Shown here: positions 1 to 7,571 of the stretch, in pieces
How positions within the stretch are numbered: the stretch's first letter is position 1
How the letters are laid out: every line of letters begins with the position of its first letter
Assembly: GCF_004364865.1 (NCBI RefSeq)
Contig: NZ_SOAU01000001.1
Span: forward strand, 2,760,001 to 2,824,000
Direction of reading: 5' to 3'
Length of the DNA stretch: 64,000 nucleotides
Origin: Ilumatobacter fluminis
GTDB lineage: Bacteria > Actinomycetota > Acidimicrobiia > Acidimicrobiales > Ilumatobacteraceae
Translations under genes and position numbers: made by a program
Notes under the pieces: generated by a model
What the model was told of the DNA's origin: nothing
Database searches by the model: none
Seen by the model: only the letters and a program-made list of their open reading frames with translations

Positions 1-160
1 CGTCGTCGCGCGCTTCGTCGATCGCCCGCCTCGCCTCGCGTGCGAAGCGGTGCGACCCGCTCGGGTTGGCGTACGTGCCGCTGAAGAACGGCATCATGGC
101 CGCGACGGCACCCTCCCGCATCGGCGTCGAAGCCGCGTGATCGAGATAGGTGAGCGCCAC
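1..160 (-). CDS. Cysteine desulfurase (NifS/IscS family), N-terminal fragment cut by the window edge
   Basis: Reading leftward from a GTG at 160, 53 residues can be translated before the window ends. They start ALTYLDHAASTPMREGAV and continue with NPSGSHRFAREAR. The YLDHAA(S/T)TP and NPS.SHR.GREAR blocks are the N-terminal signature of PLP-dependent cysteine desulfurases, which take sulfur from cysteine for Fe-S clusters or tRNA thiolation. The frame is open to base 1, so the catalytic Lys and Cys lie outside. The start codon is inferred from the usual position of this motif a few residues from the N-terminus. The gene is divergent from the methyltransferase, with a 68-base shared upstream region. 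Whether it is iscS, sufS or an mnmA partner cannot be told from this fragment. Confidence 0.85.
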   Translation of the reverse strand, partial: MALTYLDHAASTPMREGAVAAMMPFFSGTYANPSGSHRFAREARRAIDEARDD

Positions 161-228
161 GTCCGACCACGCTACCGACGGATTCGCGACCGCCCAGACG
201 TCGCCCGCGTCGCGGTACCGTCGTCGCG

Positions 229-1032
229 ATGCAGGGCTACGACCGCACGACGTACGGCGAGGCGTTCGCCGACGTGTACGACGACTGGTACGCCGACGTC
301 TCCGACGTCGGGGCGACCGCTCGCACGTTGACCGAACTGGCCCTCGACGCCGCCGCGAGCGATGACGTCGCGAGCGTGCTCGAGCTGGGCGTCGGCACCG
401 GCCGGCTGGCACTGCCCCTCGCCGCCGACGACCGGCTGCGCGTCGTCGGGATCGATTCGAGCGAGGCGATGCTCGCCGTGCTGCACGCCGCCGACACGGA
501 GCGACGGATCACGACGATCGTCGGTGACATGGTCGACGACCTCCCGGCCGGACCGTTCGACCTGGCGTTCGTCGCGTACAACACCCTGTTCAACCTGACG
601 GCCGACGGCGACCAGGCGCGCTGCTTCGGCGCGGTCGCCGAACGCCTCGCTGCCGGCGGCCGATTCGTGGTCGAAGCGTTCGTGCCGCACGAGCCGGCGG
701 CCGACGGCGACGTGGTCGGCGTGCGATCGATGACCGCCGACCGCGTCGTCCTGTCGATCTCCCGGCAGCACGCGGACGAGCAGGTCGCAGAGGGTCAGTT
801 CGTCGAGTTCACCGAAGCCGGCGGCGTGCGCCTCCGCCCGTGGTCGATTCGCTACTCGACGTTGCAGCAACTCGATGGCTACGCCGACGATGCGGGCATG
901 ATCGTCGAGGCGCGCTGGGCCGACATGAGCCGGACACCACACGGGCCGGATCACGACCGTCATGTGACGGTGTACCGACGACCCGGTGACGATCACGCCG
1001 GTCACGCCACGGGTGCCCGCGAAGACATGTGA
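229..1032 (+). CDS. Class I SAM-dependent methyltransferase
   Basis: The 267-residue protein carries motif I of Rossmann-type methyltransferases (VLELGVGTGR, residues 50-59), then an acidic motif II (VVGIDSS) and the usual motif IV region around FDLAFVAYNTLFNL. It therefore probably binds S-adenosylmethionine; the acceptor is not evident. A Leu/Ala-rich N-terminus (GEAFADVYDDWY) resembles cap regions of small-molecule methyltransferases of the Methyltransf_25 type. ATG 229 was taken because the protein family normally starts just before the Y-D-W-Y segment. It lies 21 bases upstream of galT on the same strand, so the two may be cotranscribed, though no functional link is obvious. Confidence 0.8.
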   Translation: MQGYDRTTYGEAFADVYDDWYADVSDVGATARTLTELALDAAASDDVASVLELGVGTGRLALPLAADDRLRVVGIDSSEAMLAVLHAADTERRITTIVGDMVDDLPAGPFDLAFVAYNTLFNLTADGDQARCFGAVAERLAAGGRFVVEAFVPHEPAADGDVVGVRSMTADRVVLSISRQHADEQVAEGQFVEFTEAGGVRLRPWSIRYSTLQQLDGYADDAGMIVEARWADMSRTPHGPDHDRHVTVYRRPGDDHAGHATGAREDM

Positions 1033-1053
1033 ACCGCTCTAGATTGGAGAGGG

Positions 1054-2040
1054 ATGAGCCAGATGCGTCTCAACCAGCTCACCGGTCGATGGGTCACCAT
1101 CGTCGCCGAGCGCGCGCAGCGGCCAACCGACTTCCGGCCACGCAGCGATTTCCAACCGATCGACGACTCGCGAGCCTGCCCGTTCTGTCCCGGGAACGAG
1201 GAGGCGACGCCACCGGCACTCGAGACCTTCGACGCCGACGGCAATTGGCAGATGCGAGTGGTCCCCAACCTGTACCCCGCCTTCCAGGGCGACGGCGGCT
1301 TCGCCGTCCACCACGAGGGACCGGTCCACGTGATGGCCGAGGGCACCGGTCTGCACGAGGTGTTCGTCTACACCCCCGATCACTTCAGTTCGCTCGACGC
1401 CCTCGACGACGATCACGCTGCCGACTTCATGCGAGCGCTCAAGTCTCGCTTCGTCCAGCACGCCGACATGCCGAACATCCGGTACACCCAGGCGATCGTC
1501 AACCACGGTCGTGAGGCGGGCGCCTCGATCGCCCACCCGCATGGCCAGTTGCTCGCCCTGCCGTTCGTGCCCGGCGAAGTCCTCGACGAAGAACGTGCCT
1601 TCGCGCGCTTCGCCGGCGGCTGCCTGCTGTGCACCACGGTCGAGGCCGAACTGGCTACGGGCGAACGAGTCGTGGCCGCCACCGACGACGTCGCGATCAT
1701 CGCCCCGTACTGGAGTGGCGTTCCGTACGAGCTCCTGATCGTCCCCCGCCAGCACGAACTGCATCTGCAGGACAGCTCCGACGACACCCTGGCCGCCGTC
1801 GGCCGTGCCCTGCGCGACGCCACCGCCTTCCTCAACCGAGCGCTCGGCGACGTCGCCTACAACGTCGGCATCCACACGGCGCCCCACTCCCACACCGGCG
1901 AGTACCACTGGCACGTCCACATCTGGCCGAACCTCGTCACCACCGCCGGCTTCGAGCGCGGCACCGGCGTCATGATCAACATCGTGCCGCCCGAGCAGGC
2001 CGCCGCCGTGCTGCGCGACGCTGCTGCGCTCACGTCCTGA
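1054..2040 (+). CDS. galT: Galactose-1-phosphate uridylyltransferase
   Basis: The 328-residue HIT-superfamily enzyme exchanges UMP between UDP-glucose and galactose-1-phosphate (Leloir pathway), in the cytosol. Visible hallmarks are the N-terminal zinc-type CPFC (residues 42-45), the NLYPAF segment, the catalytic HPHGQ (residues 161-165; the second His is the uridylylated nucleophile in the family), and the C-terminal HTAPHSH and HWHVHIWP histidine cluster. Length fits bacterial type 1 GalT. A GGAGAGG ribosome site lies 7 bases before ATG 1054. The next gene starts one base after the stop. No galK or galE is adjacent, so the substrate may be a related sugar phosphate feeding the glycosyltransferase downstream. 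Confidence 0.93.
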   Translation: MSQMRLNQLTGRWVTIVAERAQRPTDFRPRSDFQPIDDSRACPFCPGNEEATPPALETFDADGNWQMRVVPNLYPAFQGDGGFAVHHEGPVHVMAEGTGLHEVFVYTPDHFSSLDALDDDHAADFMRALKSRFVQHADMPNIRYTQAIVNHGREAGASIAHPHGQLLALPFVPGEVLDEERAFARFAGGCLLCTTVEAELATGERVVAATDDVAIIAPYWSGVPYELLIVPRQHELHLQDSSDDTLAAVGRALRDATAFLNRALGDVAYNVGIHTAPHSHTGEYHWHVHIWPNLVTTAGFERGTGVMINIVPPEQAAAVLRDAAALTS

Positions 2041-2041
2041 C

Positions 2042-2497
2042 GTGCGCTTCGAGCACGACATCACGGTCTCGGTCGACATCGACGCGACCACCGCCGACGT
2101 CTGGGCGGTTCTCGAGCCGATCGAGACCCACGTCGACTGGATGGCCGATGCCGAGGCGATCCACTTCCGGAGCGATCAGACCCGGGGTGAGGGCACCGCG
2201 TTCGTGTGCGACACGAAGGTCGGCCCGATCCGGCTCCGCGACGAGATGGAGATCACGATCTGGCGGCCCGGCGCCGAGATGGGCGTCGAGCACCGCGGGA
2301 TCGTGACCGGCCGTGGCAGCTTCCGACTCGAGCCGATCGATCTCGATCGTCGCACTCGCATGATCTGGACCGAGACCCTGTCGTTCCCGTGGTGGATGGG
2401 TGGTCCGATCGGGGCCTTCGTCGGCGGCTTCGTGCTGGAGCGCATCTGGCGCCGGAACCTGCGCACCTTCCGCTCGCTCGCCGAGCAACCACGCTGA
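2042..2497 (+). CDS. SRPBCC (START/polyketide cyclase-like) family protein
   Basis: This 151-residue protein begins with FEHDITVSVDIDATTADVWAVL, the strand-helix opening of SRPBCC proteins, followed by alternating beta strands and a long C-terminal helix (FVLERIWRRNLRTFRSLAEQ). The family forms a helix-grip fold with a hydrophobic pocket for lipids or polyketide-like ligands; no catalytic residues can be assigned. The GTG start at 2042 is one base past the galT stop, pointing to translational coupling. A glycosyltransferase gene follows after 48 bases. The ligand is unknown. Confidence 0.7.
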   Translation: MRFEHDITVSVDIDATTADVWAVLEPIETHVDWMADAEAIHFRSDQTRGEGTAFVCDTKVGPIRLRDEMEITIWRPGAEMGVEHRGIVTGRGSFRLEPIDLDRRTRMIWTETLSFPWWMGGPIGAFVGGFVLERIWRRNLRTFRSLAEQPR

Positions 2498-2545
2498 TCG
2501 CACGATCGCCCGCTCGGGCCGAGGCGTGCTCTATCGTGCAGCGCC

Positions 2546-3703
2546 GTGCGCGTCCTGATGTTCACGTGGGAGTACCCACCGAGTTCGACCGGTGGTACCG
2601 CGGCCCACGTCGACGGTTTGTCGCACGCCCTCACGCGGCTCGGCCACGAGGTCGTGGTCGTCACCCGACGGGTCGTCGGCACCGACCACGACACGACCAT
2701 CGCCGGTGTCCGCGTGTTGCGAGCCGACGTCGACCTGCCGTGGCTTCCCGATGATGTGATCGCGCACACGGCGTCGGGCAATCACGCTCTGGTGGGCACG
2801 CTGTCGGCCCTCGGCGACTGGGAACCCGACATCGTGCACGCGCACGACTGGCGTGTGGCGTGGGCCACCGACACGGCGGCGTCGCTGTTCGGGGCACCGA
2901 TGATCACCCGCTTCCACGGCACCGAACGCGGCCGCCACGGTGGCCACCTCTCCCCCGGCACCGCCGAGCAGATCAACCGCGTCGAGTGGTGGCAGGCGAA
3001 TCGGTCGAGGCGCATCATCGCGTCGACGAAGCTGCTCGTACGAGACATCGTCGACGGGTTCGAACTCGACCCCGACTCGGTCCGACGCATCCCCGGCGGC
3101 ATCGACCCGGAGTGGTGGCGTGCCGCGGGACCGAACGAACCGACGCCGAGCGTGCGCGGCGGCACCGTGCTGGCGTGGGGGCGCGTGCAGTACGAGAAGG
3201 GCTTCCAGGTGCTGGCCGGCGCCATCGCCGCGCTGCGGTACCGCGTCGCCGGACTCGAGTGCACGATCGCCGGGCGAGGCTCGTACCTCCCCGAACTGCA
3301 GTCGCAGATCGACCTGGCCGGGGTCGGCGACCTGGTCGACCTCGTCGGGTTCGTGACCGACAACGAGTTGCGAGCCGCGATCCACGCAGCGGGGTGCGTC
3401 GTGATCCCCTCGCTCTACGAGCCGTTCGGCGTCGTCGCGCTCGAGGCGCTCGCCGGCGGAGCACCGCTGATCGTGGCCGACACCGGCGGTCTCGCCGAAC
3501 TCGTCGGTGGAACCGGGTCGGCGCTCACGTTCGAACCGGGGAACGCCGCCGACCTGGCCGATTGCATCGAGCGGGTCTTGACCGATCGCGATCTCGCCGA
3601 TGACATGATCCGGCGCGGCGCCGAACTCCTCGAGGCCACCTACTCCTGGGACGCGATCGCCGCGCGGACCGTCGCCGTCTACCACGACGCCCTCGGCCGC
3701 TGA
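2546..3703 (+). CDS. GT-B glycosyltransferase, family 4
   Basis: The 385-residue protein has the two Rossmann-like halves of GT-B enzymes. The N-terminal half opens with VLMFTWEYPPSSTGGTA and contains HAHDWR and the RFHGTERG block, typical of glycogen-synthase-like and mannosyl/glucosyl GT4 enzymes. The C-terminal half carries AWGRVQYEKGF and the retaining-enzyme E-x7-E motif (E292 to E300 in EPFGVVALE), then GGLAELV for the sugar nucleotide. It should move a hexose from a nucleotide sugar to an unknown acceptor at the cytoplasmic side. The GTG start is chosen because MRVLMF is the standard N-terminus. The stop codon (TGA 3701-3703) overlaps the first bases of a long inverted repeat. Confidence 0.85.
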   Translation: MRVLMFTWEYPPSSTGGTAAHVDGLSHALTRLGHEVVVVTRRVVGTDHDTTIAGVRVLRADVDLPWLPDDVIAHTASGNHALVGTLSALGDWEPDIVHAHDWRVAWATDTAASLFGAPMITRFHGTERGRHGGHLSPGTAEQINRVEWWQANRSRRIIASTKLLVRDIVDGFELDPDSVRRIPGGIDPEWWRAAGPNEPTPSVRGGTVLAWGRVQYEKGFQVLAGAIAALRYRVAGLECTIAGRGSYLPELQSQIDLAGVGDLVDLVGFVTDNELRAAIHAAGCVVIPSLYEPFGVVALEALAGGAPLIVADTGGLAELVGGTGSALTFEPGNAADLADCIERVLTDRDLADDMIRRGAELLEATYSWDAIAARTVAVYHDALGR

Positions 3704-3787
3704 CCAGAAGGGGTCAGGCACCTTCTGGTCGTCGCGCGAGCGGCACCGTCACCGGTCTGACCAGAAGGTGCCTGGCCCCTGCTGGTC
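3702..3787. repeat. Near-perfect 29-bp inverted repeat between convergent genes (repeat family B)
   Basis: Arms at 3702-3730 and 3759-3787 are inverted copies with only two mismatches, separated by 28 bases. Each arm is itself a smaller imperfect palindrome (GACCAGAAGG ... CCTTCTGGTC in the left arm). The structure fills the entire interval between a rightward and a leftward gene, and both genes' TGA stop codons overlap the ends of the arms. It probably acts as a bidirectional terminator or mRNA 3'-end stabiliser. The exact arms also look like a dispersed repeat rather than a chance terminator. Confidence 0.9.
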
Positions 3788-4562
3788 AGGTGCCGGTGAA
3801 CTCGGCTTTGCCGGGGCCGTGCTCGAGGAAGCTCTGGACACCGATCTGGCTGTCGTTGGTGCGGAACGACTCGACGAACGCGTCCCGCTCGGCGAGCAAT
3901 CCGTCGGCGAGCGTCGACGACAACCCGCTGTCGATCACCTGCTTGGCCAGGGCTTGCGACAGCACGGCGCCGCGCGCACACTCGGCGGCCAGCGCGAACG
4001 CACGATCGTGGAGTTCGTCACCCGGCACGACCTCGTCGGCCAGACCGATGCGCAGGGCTTCGTCGGCCTTGACCTGGCGGCCCGTGAGACAGAGCTCTTT
4101 CGCCCGGCTCGGGCCGACCAGACGGGCGAGTCGCTGGGTGCCACCACCGCCGGGGATCGTGCCGAGCAGGATCTCGGGCTGGCCGAACACGGCCCGTTCG
4201 GACGCGATGCGGTAGTCGCATGCGATCGCGAGTTCGCAGCCGCCGCCGAGGGCGTAGCCGCTGACCGCCGCGATCACGAACCGCGGCACGGCCGCGATCG
4301 CATCGAGCGCACCGTGAATGGCGTCGGTGATCGGTCGGGCCTCGTCGGGGCCGCCGAACTCGGAGATGTCGGCGCCGGCGGCGAAGATCTTCTCGCCACC
4401 CGTCACGACGACGGCACCGGGCGGGTCGGCCGTCAGCTGGTCGGCGATCTCGTGCAGCGCCGAGACGACCGCACCGGACAGCGCGTTCACCTTGCCGTTG
4501 TTCAGGGTGACGACGGCAACCCCGTCGTCACGTCGTTCGAGCAGCACCACGGGATCACTCAT
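3786..4562 (-). CDS. Enoyl-CoA hydratase/isomerase (crotonase family)
   Basis: The 258-residue crotonase-fold protein starts MSDPVVLLERRDDGVAVVTL. It has the two oxyanion-hole segments of the family: AAGADISEF and GYALGGGCELA. A Glu is seen in the CELA block and in FGQPEILLGTIPGGGGTQRL, where the two catalytic glutamates of true hydratases lie, so hydration of 2-enoyl-CoA in fatty-acid or amino-acid degradation is likely. ATG 4562 was preferred because the upstream in-frame extension has no family similarity. It follows meaB on the same strand after 37 bases, suggesting a link to branched-chain or propionyl-CoA metabolism. Confidence 0.9.
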   Translation of the reverse strand: MSDPVVLLERRDDGVAVVTLNNGKVNALSGAVVSALHEIADQLTADPPGAVVVTGGEKIFAAGADISEFGGPDEARPITDAIHGALDAIAAVPRFVIAAVSGYALGGGCELAIACDYRIASERAVFGQPEILLGTIPGGGGTQRLARLVGPSRAKELCLTGRQVKADEALRIGLADEVVPGDELHDRAFALAAECARGAVLSQALAKQVIDSGLSSTLADGLLAERDAFVESFRTNDSQIGVQSFLEHGPGKAEFTGT

Positions 4563-4599
4563 GGCACCATCTTGCCCGACCGGTCGGCCGGCGGCGAGA

Positions 4600-5559
4600 T
4601 CAGGCGTCGACGCCGGCGAGCATCTCGTCGGCGGCGGTCCACGGGTCGGTGGTCTGGTCGACGACCTCGCCGGTGAGCTGATCCCACCGCTCGCCCGTGC
4701 AGATCGTGCGGGCACGTTCGCGGAGGCGGTTCGTCACGATCTCGCGCAACTCTTCGCCGGCACGGAACGAGCGGCGTTCGGCGAGCTGACCGCTCGACTC
4801 GGCATGGGCACGATGTGCCAGCACGGCGTCCCACAGGTCGTCGACACCCTGGCTCGACGAGGCGATCGTGGCGACGATCGGCGGACGCCACGCATCGTGC
4901 GGCAGATCGGTCAGTTCGAGCATCTGCTCGAGATCGCGGCGGGTCTCGTCGACCCCCTTGCGGTCGGCCTTGTTGATCACGAACACGTCGGCGATCTCCA
5001 TCAGACCCGCCTTGTTCGCCTGCACACTGTCGCCCCAACCGGGGTTGACCACCACGACCGTCGTGTCGGCCTTGCCGGCCACCTCGACCTCGACCTGGCC
5101 CACACCGACCGTCTCGACCATGACCCACTCCCGACCGATCGCGTCGAGGAGCCGAACGGCTTCCGGTGTGGCGAGCGACAGGCCCCCGAGGTGGCCGCGG
5201 GTCGCCATCGACCTGATGAACACGCCGGGGTCGGTGGCGTGGTCCTGCATGCGGACCCGATCGCCGAGAATGGCCCCACCCGTGAACGGCGACGAGGGAT
5301 CGATCGCCAGCACCGCCACCTCGATCGCGAGGGAACGGAGGTGGCCGATCAGTGCGCTCGTCAGGGTCGACTTGCCGGCCCCCGGCGCGCCGGTGAGACC
5401 GACGGTGTACGCGTTGCCGCTGAGCGGATAGGCGAGACGGCCGACTCGGCGAGCCTGTTCACCCCCACGTTCGACGTAGGAGAGCAGTCGGGCGAGCGCA
5501 CCACGATCGCCCGTGCGTGCGGCGGCGAAGAGTTCGTCGGGATCGGTGACGCGGGGCAC
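4600..5559 (-). CDS. meaB: MeaB/ArgK-type G3E GTPase, methylmalonyl-CoA mutase chaperone
   Basis: The 319-residue P-loop GTPase protects and reactivates adenosylcobalamin-dependent mutases. Walker A is GAPGAGKST (residues 57-65), the D-P-S-S-P segment with switch regions follows at 87-91, ETVGVGQ at 149-155, and the guanine-specificity NKAD at 196-199. Length and motif spacing match MeaB, the family formerly annotated ArgK. No mutase gene is in this window; it may lie elsewhere. The enoyl-CoA hydratase gene follows in the same direction, and a NifU-type gene precedes it by 12 bases, so the three could be one transcript. Confidence 0.93.
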   Translation of the reverse strand: MPRVTDPDELFAAARTGDRGALARLLSYVERGGEQARRVGRLAYPLSGNAYTVGLTGAPGAGKSTLTSALIGHLRSLAIEVAVLAIDPSSPFTGGAILGDRVRMQDHATDPGVFIRSMATRGHLGGLSLATPEAVRLLDAIGREWVMVETVGVGQVEVEVAGKADTTVVVVNPGWGDSVQANKAGLMEIADVFVINKADRKGVDETRRDLEQMLELTDLPHDAWRPPIVATIASSSQGVDDLWDAVLAHRAHAESSGQLAERRSFRAGEELREIVTNRLRERARTICTGERWDQLTGEVVDQTTDPWTAADEMLAGVDA

Positions 5560-5571
5560 CGGACCAGGATG

Positions 5572-5841
5572 TCAGACGCCGCTGTCGATCGCCGCTTCGG
5601 CCTCGGCGATGTTGACCACTTCGGTCACGCCGTCGACCCGGTCGCGCATGATGCGTTCGATGCCGCCCTTGAGGGTCTGCGTCGACACGGGACAGGTGCC
5701 GCAGGCGCCCACGAGGCGCACGGACACGATGCCGGTGGTCTCGTCGACGTCGACCAGCTCGATGTCGCCGTTGTCGGCCTGGAGGGCGGGTCGGATGACC
5801 TCGATGCACGCTTCGACTTGAGCTCGCATGATGCGGACCAT
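5572..5841 (-). CDS. NifU C-terminal-domain Fe-S scaffold/carrier protein
   Basis: The 89-residue protein is a single NifU-like domain with the cluster-binding pair C47-G-T-C50 in the GACGTCPVS block, and the family's conserved NGDIELVDVDE opening and GIERIMRDRV helix. Such proteins bind a labile [4Fe-4S] cluster across a dimer and hand it to target enzymes. The start could instead be the ATG at 5829 (MRAQVEAC...), four residues in; neither has a clear ribosome site. The partial cysteine desulfurase at the window start is too far away to be in the same operon. It is divergent from the small membrane protein at 5871. Confidence 0.9.
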   Translation of the reverse strand: MVRIMRAQVEACIEVIRPALQADNGDIELVDVDETTGIVSVRLVGACGTCPVSTQTLKGGIERIMRDRVDGVTEVVNIAEAEAAIDSGV

Positions 5842-5870
5842 TCAATCAGGCATTCCCGTACGATGCTGTC

Positions 5871-6152
5871 ATGGCGTCGGTCACGGCTCTCGTCGCCCAC
5901 CAGGGCGGATGGGACGAGGTCCTGCTGGTCGTCGGACCCGTCGTCGTGATCATCGTCGCCCTGACCCTCGCCAAACGCCGAGTCGACCGCCTCGAACGAG
6001 GCGGGTCGGCAGCGATCGGGTCAGGTATCGCAGGTGACGCCGAGGAACGAGGCGTTCCCGGAGATCACCCGATCCGGGAGTCGGGACGCGAACCCGAGGG
6101 AACGAGTCGCCGTGGCGGCCCACAGGACCCCGGGTCAGGTGACCGCCGGTAA
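5871..6152 (+). CDS. Small single-pass membrane protein whose C-terminus is encoded by repeats
   Basis: Residues 1-45 look genuine: a short N-terminus, one hydrophobic helix (about residues 17-34, VLLVVGPVVVIIVALTLA), then a positive KRRVDRLER stop-transfer cluster, giving N-out/C-in topology. From about residue 50 the reading frame enters the intergenic repeat (family A) at 6018-6196. The TAA stop at 6150-6152 also comes from it, so the Gly/Arg-rich tail is probably a by-product of repeat insertion. The function is unknown. The ancestral protein was likely about 45-50 residues long. Confidence 0.5.
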   Translation: MASVTALVAHQGGWDEVLLVVGPVVVIIVALTLAKRRVDRLERGGSAAIGSGIAGDAEERGVPGDHPIRESGREPEGTSRRGGPQDPGSGDRR

Positions 6153-6196
6153 CGCCTCGCCCAGGGGGCGAGTCGTCACCTCTGGCACCTGACCCG
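6018..6196. repeat. Inverted pair of family A intergenic repeats
   Basis: Two copies face each other. The first (6018-6078) reads GGGTCAGGTATCGCAGGTGA, then a CGAGGAACGAG centre, and ends near GATCACC. The second (6132-6196) is the same element on the opposite strand (GGGTCAGGTGACCGCCGGTA ... GGCACCTGACCC) with a different centre. The pair sits downstream of murA, whose stop is at 6217, and may end its transcript. The same architecture recurs at 36178-36322 and 62586-62849. Confidence 0.85.
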
Positions 6197-6216
6197 GTGA
6201 CCCGACCCGTTCGGGG

Positions 6217-7503
6217 TCAGACGCGTTCGATGCCGGCGCCGATGCTCTGGAGGCGGCCGACGAGGTCGTCGTACCCACGATCGATGTGGTGGACGCCCGA
6301 GATGGTGGTCGTGCCCTCGGCGGCGAGACCGGCGACCACCATCGCGGCCCCGGCACGGATGTCGTGCGACACGACATCGGTGCCGACGAGTCGTGGCACC
6401 CCGCGCACGACGGCGTGGTGGCCGTTGGTTCGGATGTCGGCGCCGAGCCGCTGCAGCTCGTCGACGTACTTGAACCGACCGGGGTAGATGTTCTCGGTCA
6501 CGATCGCCACGCCGTCGGCGACCGACAGCATCGTCATGATCAGAGGCTTGTAGTCGGTCGCGATGCCCGGATACGGGAGCGTGGCGATGTCGGTGGATCG
6601 CATCCGCCCCTCCGACGACACCCGGAGTCCGTACCGCAGGGCGCGGAAGTCGAGCCCCATGTCTCGGAACCTGCTCAGCACCATCTGCATGTGGTCGGGC
6701 TGAGCGTTGAGCAGGTCGATCTGCCCGCCCGTGACCGCACACGCAGCGATGTACGTGGCCGCCTGGATCCGGTCGGGCACCGTCTCGTGGAGGCATGCCG
6801 ACACCTCGTCGTGGCCGACGCCCGTGACGATCAGGCGTGAGGTGCCGATCCCCTCGATCCGGGCGCCCATCGACACCAGGAACTCGCACAGGTCGATCAG
6901 TTCGGGCTCGCGCGCCGCGTTGTCGATCGTGGTCACCCCGTCGGCCAGCACGGCGGCGGTGAGGACGTTCTCGGTCGCGCCCACGCTCGGGAAGTCGAAC
7001 ATGATGTCGGCGCCGTGAAGCCGGTCGGCACGTGCCTCGACGTACTCGTCGGTGAGGTCGAACGTGGCGCCCATCGCGGTGAGCCCGGCGACGTGCATGT
7101 CGATCGGCCGAGAGCCGAAGTCGTCCCCGCCCGGCATCGACACTCGGACGTAGCCGCACCGCGTGAGCAGTGGTCCGAGCACGTTGATCGACGCCCGCAT
7201 CTGGGCGACCAGCTCGAACGGTGCGATCGGCGTCAGATCGCCGCGGTTGACGATCGTGACCAGTCCCGGATCGCCGACGGTGACCTCGAGCCCGATCGCG
7301 CGGAGCAGGTCGGCCATGATGCCGACGTCGACGATCGCCGGCACGTTGGTGATCTCGTAGGTGCCGTCGGCGAGGATCGATGCCGCCATGAGCTTGAGCA
7401 CCGAGTTCTTGGCGCCGGGAACGACCACTTCGCCGCTCAGCGGGCCCGCGTTGTGGACGCGGATGCAGCAGCCGGGCTCGTCGCCCCGTTCGTTGGCGGT
7501 CAC
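6217..7503 (-). CDS. murA: UDP-N-acetylglucosamine 1-carboxyvinyltransferase with Asp at the fosfomycin site
   Basis: The 428-residue enzyme transfers enolpyruvate from PEP to UDP-GlcNAc, the first committed step of peptidoglycan synthesis, in the cytosol. Family marks are GAKNSVLK (Lys32-Asn33), MRASINVLGP (Arg103), SRPIDMH, and the C-terminal GYDDLVGRLQSIGA. The active-site loop reads MPGGDDFGSRP, so the usual catalytic Cys (Cys115 in E. coli) is Asp127. The same change in mycobacterial and chlamydial MurA gives intrinsic fosfomycin resistance. The GTG start at 7503 gives a short N-terminal extension before the conserved VHNAGPLSGEVVVPG. It is divergent from the MFS gene. Confidence 0.95.
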   Translation of the reverse strand: MTANERGDEPGCCIRVHNAGPLSGEVVVPGAKNSVLKLMAASILADGTYEITNVPAIVDVGIMADLLRAIGLEVTVGDPGLVTIVNRGDLTPIAPFELVAQMRASINVLGPLLTRCGYVRVSMPGGDDFGSRPIDMHVAGLTAMGATFDLTDEYVEARADRLHGADIMFDFPSVGATENVLTAAVLADGVTTIDNAAREPELIDLCEFLVSMGARIEGIGTSRLIVTGVGHDEVSACLHETVPDRIQAATYIAACAVTGGQIDLLNAQPDHMQMVLSRFRDMGLDFRALRYGLRVSSEGRMRSTDIATLPYPGIATDYKPLIMTMLSVADGVAIVTENIYPGRFKYVDELQRLGADIRTNGHHAVVRGVPRLVGTDVVSHDIRAGAAMVVAGLAAEGTTTISGVHHIDRGYDDLVGRLQSIGAGIERV

Positions 7504-7571
7504 CCACCCAGTATGCCGACCAGCGGAGCCGCCCGGCCGCCGCCCGACCCGGCGGCCGTAGGCTGCCGGGG

